Assembly: GCA_002348605.1 (NCBI GenBank)
Contig: DEBQ01000007.1
Coordinates: 88,064-152,063, forward strand
From: Candidatus Saccharibacteria bacterium UBA2952
Lineage (GTDB): Bacteria; Patescibacteriota; Saccharimonadia; Saccharimonadales; Saccharimonadaceae
Direction: 5' to 3'
Length of the DNA stretch: 64,000 nt
Within the stretch, counting starts at the first letter, position 1, and each line of letters starts with the position of its first letter. Both the position numbers and the translations under genes were made by a program. Positions 60,631 through 64,000 of this stretch are shown piece by piece. The notes below the pieces were generated by a model. That model was not told where the DNA came from, searched no databases, and worked only from the letters and a program-made list of their open reading frames with translations.

Positions 60631-60819
60631 ATGGTAGAAGAAAAACGAGAAACTGTAGTGGTTGAAGGCAACCGAGACCGCGGTTCGTTCGGTTGGATTA
60701 TCGCATTAGTTGTCATTCTTGTTTTGGTCGCGTTGTTCTTCATGAGCGGCGGCTTTGGTATGTTTGGTGGTGGCTCATCAGGCGGTGGTACGAATGTACA
60801 ACCAACGACGGGCCAGTAA
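60631..60819 (+). CDS. Small single-pass membrane protein
   Basis: A 62-residue protein. MVEEKRETVVVEGNRDRGSF is charged, then one transmembrane helix 'GWIIALVVILVLVALFFMSGG', then a Gly/Ser-rich tail 'FGMFGGGSSGGGTNVQPTTGQ' that would lie outside the cell. AAGGAGG immediately upstream (4 bases before ATG) makes it a well-supported gene. Unknown function; similar charged-helix-glycine proteins occur across bacteria. It is tail to tail with the DUF6766-like gene. Confidence 0.72.
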   Translation: MVEEKRETVVVEGNRDRGSFGWIIALVVILVLVALFFMSGGFGMFGGGSSGGGTNVQPTTGQ

Positions 60820-60820
60820 A

Positions 60821-61486
60821 TTATCCTGTTTCATGGTCATACCGAATACCGACAGGTTTAGACTGCGGTGAACCGCGTTCACGTAGCTTTATCGATGTGA
60901 ATAGCAGAGTTCCGACAGCTAAGAACTCACTCTGCCAGTTTTGAAGTGATTCATACCAGAATCGTGGCGTTGTAACGTAGGTCCCTACAGAGACTTTATC
61001 TTCACCGTGCGTCGCATTTTCTTCGTTGTACGCTGCAGTTCCCCCGGCAGCGTGAAGACTGAACGATAGAATGAATAGCGCAAGCATGGCAAGTCCTAAG
61101 GAGTGGCTATAAACAGTATGACGCACGGCCATGAGCCGGTGAGTCCAGTCTTCGGCGTTCGATAATCTGTATCTCGGACGAGTGTCCTGGGGTGTCTTGC
61201 CCCGAATCGGCTTTGAATCTGCCGATCCCTTTTGACGTAGAAATACTGTTAATATAATCAGCGCCCACATCTGCAAAAATTCACTTTCCCAGTTCTCAAA
61301 GACGCCTTCTATGAATTCACCGCTCGCTACATAACTGAGGTAGCTTTCGGATGGCTGGGAATGCGCCGCGAGCGTTTCGTTATTTTCGACCCATCCGGCT
61401 ACACTCATGCCGATTATACTGGCCAAAAAAATGCCGAACATTGTAATAATTAGGCTGTTATTATGGACTATACGCTTGAATGACAT
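60821..61486 (-). CDS. DUF6766-like membrane protein with internal duplication
   Basis: A 221-residue membrane protein. Four hydrophobic segments occur in two similar halves. The first half has 'GVFENWESEFLQMWALIILTVFLRQKGSADSKP', the second 'YESLQNWQSEFLAVGTLLFTSIKLRERGSPQSKP', so the gene seems to be an old internal duplication. I recall the N-W-E-S-E-F-L-Q motif as DUF6766, unknown function. GGAGG lies 5 bases before ATG; TATAAT at 61530-61535 gives a 40-base leader. No enzyme motif is seen. Confidence 0.75.
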   Translation of the reverse strand: MSFKRIVHNNSLIITMFGIFLASIIGMSVAGWVENNETLAAHSQPSESYLSYVASGEFIEGVFENWESEFLQMWALIILTVFLRQKGSADSKPIRGKTPQDTRPRYRLSNAEDWTHRLMAVRHTVYSHSLGLAMLALFILSFSLHAAGGTAAYNEENATHGEDKVSVGTYVTTPRFWYESLQNWQSEFLAVGTLLFTSIKLRERGSPQSKPVGIRYDHETG

Positions 61487-61529
61487 AGCTACCTCCTAAA
61501 CCGATCGCGAGGGTACGGATTTTACCGCG

Positions 61530-61535
61530 ATTATA
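61530..61535 (-). promoter_or_regulatory. -10 box of the DUF6766-like gene
   Basis: TATAAT on the minus strand lies 44 bases before the ATG at 61486, ahead of AGGAGG. A convincing -35 box is not visible. Confidence 0.45.
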
Positions 61536-61610
61536 CGCTTTGGCTTGAAGGAAAAGTGTGAAGAAAGATGCAGAAAAGTGAGAAAGCGGGCTAATAATCT
61601 AAGCGCAGTG

Positions 61611-62066
61611 TTACTTTTGAGCGTCTAGAATCGTCTGCTGGATTTGCCTAAGTCTTGTATTATCCATTTCGGGACCTTCGACGGTCGAAAAATAGCCCTT
61701 ATATTCTTCAGTGAACTCCGTATGGTCACTCCAGACGTCTGTTTGACCGGCGAGCGGACCATGGAGGGGGTACAGTTTGGCGTGCACATGCGCTACCCCC
61801 GTGCCTTCGAAAACTAACGCAATCCTATGTACGTTCAGAGCCTTTTTTAAAATTACTGCAACCTCTTTTGTTGCACGAAGAAAATCGATATATAAATCAT
61901 CCTCAAGCTCGAATACGTAATCACCGGGATTTTGTTTTGGTATGACAACGGTAAGTCCGGGCGTATTTGGGTATGGGGTGAGGAACGCCAAGAACGCGTC
62001 ATCTTCCCAGACTTTGTAGTTTGGGATTTCGTTGCGGATGATTTTGGTGAAGATTGTGTCGGTCAT
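61611..62066 (-). CDS. HIT-family hydrolase
   Basis: A 151-residue histidine-triad protein. 'TIFTKIIRNEIPNYKVWEDDAFLAFLTPYPNTPGLTVVIPKQNPGDYVFEL' is the standard HIT start, and 'ALVFEGTGVAHVHAKLYPLHG' carries the His-x-His triad (H-V-H), with 'W' and a polar tail after it. It cleaves AMP-linked substrates, possibly adenosine nucleotide conjugates. ATG 62066 was chosen; TATTCT lies 9 bases before it. A second HIT gene is at 47191. Confidence 0.9.
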   Translation of the reverse strand: MTDTIFTKIIRNEIPNYKVWEDDAFLAFLTPYPNTPGLTVVIPKQNPGDYVFELEDDLYIDFLRATKEVAVILKKALNVHRIALVFEGTGVAHVHAKLYPLHGPLAGQTDVWSDHTEFTEEYKGYFSTVEGPEMDNTRLRQIQQTILDAQK

Positions 62067-62224
62067 TGATTCTAGAATAGCAGTATTAATAAAAAAATGA
62101 GCACAGATGTAACTCTTATTTCTTGGCAAGGGTTAGTGGATGTGTTTCAGGCAGAATTAGAGCTTTTACGTTTACAAAAGGTATAGGGTATATCTAGGTC
62201 CTGACATACAGAAAGTATCAATGA

Positions 62225-62530
62225 TTACTCCGTATGGAGGCGGATTGTCTCTTTTTTGTTCAGCGTCCTTTTTCGCTTTTTCACTCTGTTGACGTAAAAG
62301 ATCTTTTTTAGCATATCGAACTTCTGCTTGTCGCCTAAGACAATACTCATCCTTGTTTCATAAGGTGAGCGTACACAATCCACCCCAACCACGGTTTCAA
62401 TGGGCTGATTAATTCCAATCCATATTATGCCAATGAGTAAAGGCACGGAAATAGCTATAAGGTTAATTTTCCAATCTTTATTTGAAAGCATGCTCTTAAC
62501 TGTAGCTTTTTTGGTTTTCTTTTTAATCAT
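62225..62530 (-). CDS. Hypothetical protein with one or two membrane helices
   Basis: A 101-residue basic protein: a Lys-rich N-terminus 'MIKKKTKKATVKSMLSNKDWK', the membrane helix 'INLIAISVPLLIGIIWIGI', and a Lys/Arg-rich tail 'YVNRVKKRKRTLNKKETIRLH'. AT-rich with many Lys and Ile codons, unlike its neighbours. A TATACT box lies close to the start. It sits beside the tRNA-Trp repeat region, so it may be accessory or transferred DNA. No function is assigned. Confidence 0.6.
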   Translation of the reverse strand: MIKKKTKKATVKSMLSNKDWKINLIAISVPLLIGIIWIGINQPIETVVGVDCVRSPYETRMSIVLGDKQKFDMLKKIFYVNRVKKRKRTLNKKETIRLHTE

Positions 62531-62577
62531 GCCAAAAGTATATCAAAGCATTTGCGCTTTTAGATTCTACTTATGCT

Positions 62578-62652
62578 TGGCAGGGGCACGTGTCCGACGC
62601 TTCGATGATAGCGCTATTCTAGCGTCATCATCGGCTAGATACTGTGCAAATC
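62578..62652 (-). pseudogene. Degenerate tRNA-Trp-like copy
   Basis: The 15 bases at 62578-62592 (reading CACGTGCCCCTGCCA on the minus strand) are identical to the 3' end of tRNA-Trp: T-stem part, acceptor arm and CCA. The 5' part has only a weak D-arm resemblance (GCACAGTA). It is 100 bases downstream of the real tRNA's terminator. It could also be a leftover attachment site. Confidence 0.5.
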
Positions 62653-62718
62653 AAAGATTTGACAGTATGCGAACCAATCGACGCTGTCGTTATGGTTCGG
62701 TTCACGAGGCCGATCACG
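62595..62718. other. Hairpin-dense stretch between the tRNA-Trp copy and the tRNA terminator
   Basis: Three hairpins follow one another: GATGAT...ATCATC with an inner CGCTA/TAGCG; ACTGTGCAAATC-AAA-GATTTGACAGT (one bulged G); and GAACCA...TGGTTC with inner CGAC/GTCG. No gene is visible. Confidence 0.5.
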
Positions 62719-62742
62719 AAAAAAGCCGGACAGATGTCCGAC
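62719..62742 (-). terminator. Terminator of tRNA-Trp
   Basis: GCCGGACA (62725-62732) pairs with TGTCCGAC (62735-62742) with a 2-base loop plus pairs; on the minus strand TTTTTTCG follows. Confidence 0.8.
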
Positions 62743-62750
62743 TGTTTTCG

Positions 62751-62825
62751 TGGCAGGGGCACGTGGAATCGAACCACGATCCTAGGTTTTGGAGACCCAT
62801 ATACTAGCCGTTGTACTATGCCCCT
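62751..62825 (-). tRNA. tRNA-Trp (anticodon CCA)
   Basis: A 75-base cloverleaf with encoded 3' CCA. Acceptor AGGGGCA pairs with TGCCCCT, discriminator G. Anticodon stem TGGGT/ACCTA holds loop CTCCAAA, anticodon CCA, reading UGG. T-arm GTGGTTCGATTCCAC is complete. Since UGA is a stop here, a CCA anticodon is all that is needed for Trp. Confidence 0.97.
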
Positions 62826-62871
62826 ATAGTGCTGTACGTTGATAGATTGTAACAGATATAGCCGCTACATT

Positions 62872-63825
62872 CTACTTCTGTTGCTGTACGCGGACTGCGC
62901 GCCGGAAACGACGTTCCGTGACTGGGTCTGCGTAGCGTACGATAGGGTCGGAAACCATGGCGCGGTTCTTTTTTTGAACGCGTGAGTTTTCTTTTTGAAG
63001 CTCTGACACGAAGTAGTTTTCAATTAGCCACTCACGGCCAGGCACGGTCTTGCCCTGCACCGTCATCATCCACAGCTCATCGCTCCACTTGGCCGTTTCG
63101 ACAATCCGCAAGCGTTCGGCGATCATCATTGGGCCTGTCGGAAGGCGGTTGATAACGTTTTTAACTAACTTTTCACCAATGTCCTTGTCGTTTACCAATA
63201 CATCAACGGCAAGTGTGCGGACTCCGTTCGGTGTCACGTGTACGGCATCAATTTTTTGGTTATGGATCCATATGACCTCACCGCTTAGGCTTCGTAATTT
63301 AGTCGAGCGCAGAGTCAGTCGTTCGACGACACCGGTTACATTCCAGAACGATTCGACTTTAATGTAATCGCCTACCGTGAACCACCGCTCAATAATGATC
63401 GTCGCCCCCGCGGTGATATCGCGAAGTAGTGGTCCGATCGTTTGACTAGCTACCACTATAAATACCGCACTGGCTCCAATGGCAGCTGCCCCGCTACCAC
63501 CAATTGCTTTGCTCTCGACAGGACTTAATATGCGCCAGGCGACATATGCCACGACCGCCACGATGACAACGCGGACAATAGCGACAGTGACGCCAAGGTA
63601 TGTCTCGACTTGCCGTAGTCTAATAGATTTCGTGGCGTCTGATTCGTTGTCGGACCGTACAGCTACTTTTTGGGCAATAAACACGATAAACTGCGCCACG
63701 AAGCGACTTAGCCAGTAACTGATGAGCAGCGAAGCAATAAGTATTAAGAGCGACCGGTAGGGGTTACTCTGCGTGAAGAAGTTAGACAGTTCACGGCCTG
63801 CCCGCTCGAAGAATTGATCGTTCAT
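62872..63825 (-). CDS. Small-conductance mechanosensitive channel (MscS family)
   Basis: A 317-residue channel. Three transmembrane helices near the N-terminus (about 20-45, 80-110, 125-150), the third being the pore helix with a Gly/Ala pattern 'IGASAVFIVVASQTIGPLLRDI', then the MscS beta domain with 'GDYIKVESFWNVTGVVERLTLRSTKLRSLSGEVIWIHNQKI' and the alpha-beta vestibule. It opens on membrane tension to release solutes during hypoosmotic shock, fitting the trehalose gene in the window. TGATACAAT lies about 9 bases before ATG, a leaderless start. Confidence 0.93.
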   Translation of the reverse strand: MNDQFFERAGRELSNFFTQSNPYRSLLILIASLLISYWLSRFVAQFIVFIAQKVAVRSDNESDATKSIRLRQVETYLGVTVAIVRVVIVAVVAYVAWRILSPVESKAIGGSGAAAIGASAVFIVVASQTIGPLLRDITAGATIIIERWFTVGDYIKVESFWNVTGVVERLTLRSTKLRSLSGEVIWIHNQKIDAVHVTPNGVRTLAVDVLVNDKDIGEKLVKNVINRLPTGPMMIAERLRIVETAKWSDELWMMTVQGKTVPGREWLIENYFVSELQKENSRVQKKNRAMVSDPIVRYADPVTERRFRRAVRVQQQK

Positions 63826-63873
63826 CTCTTTTATTGTATCAAATTCACCCGAGATTCAAAGTGACGATACCCC

Positions 63874-63903
63874 TTGAAAAAACCATAAGCTTAAAGCTAT
63901 AAT
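63874..63903 (+). promoter_or_regulatory. Promoter ahead of the terminal glycosyltransferase gene
   Basis: TTGAAA (63874-63879) and TATAAT (63898-63903) are 18 bases apart. A leader of about 55 bases with a GTACC..GGTGTAC hairpin and GGAGAG follows before the ATG. Confidence 0.65.
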
Positions 63904-63965
63904 ACGGACAAGATTAATCGTAGAGGGGGCCGCCGTACCACCACAAGGTGTACTCGGAGAGCGTA

Positions 63966-64000
63966 ATGAACATACTGATGCTTGGGTGGGAGCTTCCGCC
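63966..64000 (+). CDS. Start of a GT4/GT5-type glycosyltransferase (partial, runs off the right edge)
   Basis: The last 35 bases open with ATG and read MNILMLGWELPP. 'MLGWELPP' is the usual first strand and substrate loop of GT4/GT5 enzymes such as glycogen-synthase-like proteins. GGAGAG is 5 bases upstream. Only 11 complete codons are in the window, so the family call is tentative. Confidence 0.6.
   Translation, partial: MNILMLGWELP

Overview
The window looks like a chromosomal segment of a Candidatus Saccharibacteria (TM7, Candidate Phyla Radiation) bacterium, probably one of the moderate-GC environmental lineages. This rests on gene content and family resemblance, not on a search. There is a compact F-type ATP synthase operon with an unusually short delta subunit, many short proteins of unknown function, GT4/GT2 glycosyltransferases, a type IV pilin-like protein, and very dense packing with tail-to-tail and 1-4 base overlaps. 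UGA is used as a stop (for example in atpZ, recR and the gene at 20071), so the code is standard, unlike Gracilibacteria. About 75 protein genes and two tRNAs fit in 64 kb. I see no rRNA, CRISPR array, transposase or phage module.

Layout. 1-2.8 kb: glycosyltransferases, an alpha/beta hydrolase and a small membrane protein. 2.9-8.4 kb: ABC-F ATPase, AAA+ ATPase, glutaredoxin, and a prepilin-like protein with RCC1 repeats. 8.4-15.0 kb: atpZ-B-E-F-H-A-G-D-C, ending at a terminator that lies inside the antisense dus gene. 15-16.7 kb: dus, a GC-rich 48-residue gene and a 500-base hairpin-rich stretch without a recognised product. 16.7-27.5 kb: UvrD/RecB-like helicase-nuclease, rRNA uracil methyltransferase, DEAD-box helicase, 5-formyl-THF cyclo-ligase, ChaB, flavodoxin-fold protein, SDR and a secreted protein. 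27.6-33.2 kb: tRNA-Gln, GreA-family factor, a two-component system, HxlR regulator, PAP2 phosphatase, diacylglycerol kinase-like protein and AI-2E-type transporter. 33.2-43.5 kb: cysS, DHH phosphoesterase, two NUDIX enzymes, recR, ybaB, a membrane glycosyltransferase, dnaB, dnaX and tdk. 43.7-50.4 kb: rplL-rplJ with an L10 leader, then tmk, dcd, folA, thyA and rplA. 50.5-56.1 kb: TerC-like and VIT-like membrane proteins and an OtsA-OtsB fusion, then rplK, nusG and secE. 56.1-64 kb: GT2, histidine kinase, YgjP-type metallopeptidase, small membrane proteins, HIT protein, tRNA-Trp, MscS channel and the start of another glycosyltransferase.

The genes group into work units. Energy is the ATP synthase. 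Replication and repair are dnaB, dnaX, recR, ybaB and the helicase-nuclease. dTMP supply is thyA, folA, dcd, tmk and tdk, with the folate cyclo-ligase nearby. Translation is L1, L7/L12, L10, L11, cysS, dus and two tRNAs. Transcription elongation is nusG and GreA. The cell envelope and surface are covered by the glycosyltransferases, PAP2, DAGK-like protein, pilin-like RCC1 protein, secreted protein and MscS. Trehalose synthesis and MscS suggest osmotic or desiccation stress.

Two kinds of translation start recur. Many genes have a -10 box of the form TGGTAYAAT only 6-10 bases before the ATG/GTG, which implies leaderless mRNAs. Others have a strong AGGAGG and sometimes a leader hairpin.

Points most worth a second look: the prepilin-RCC1 protein; loss of zinc-binding cysteines from both RecR and DnaX; the roughly 100-residue extension on L1; degenerate tRNA copies beside both tRNA genes; the GC-rich hairpin region at 16.2-16.7 kb; and the 132-bp inverted-repeat element at 260-391.
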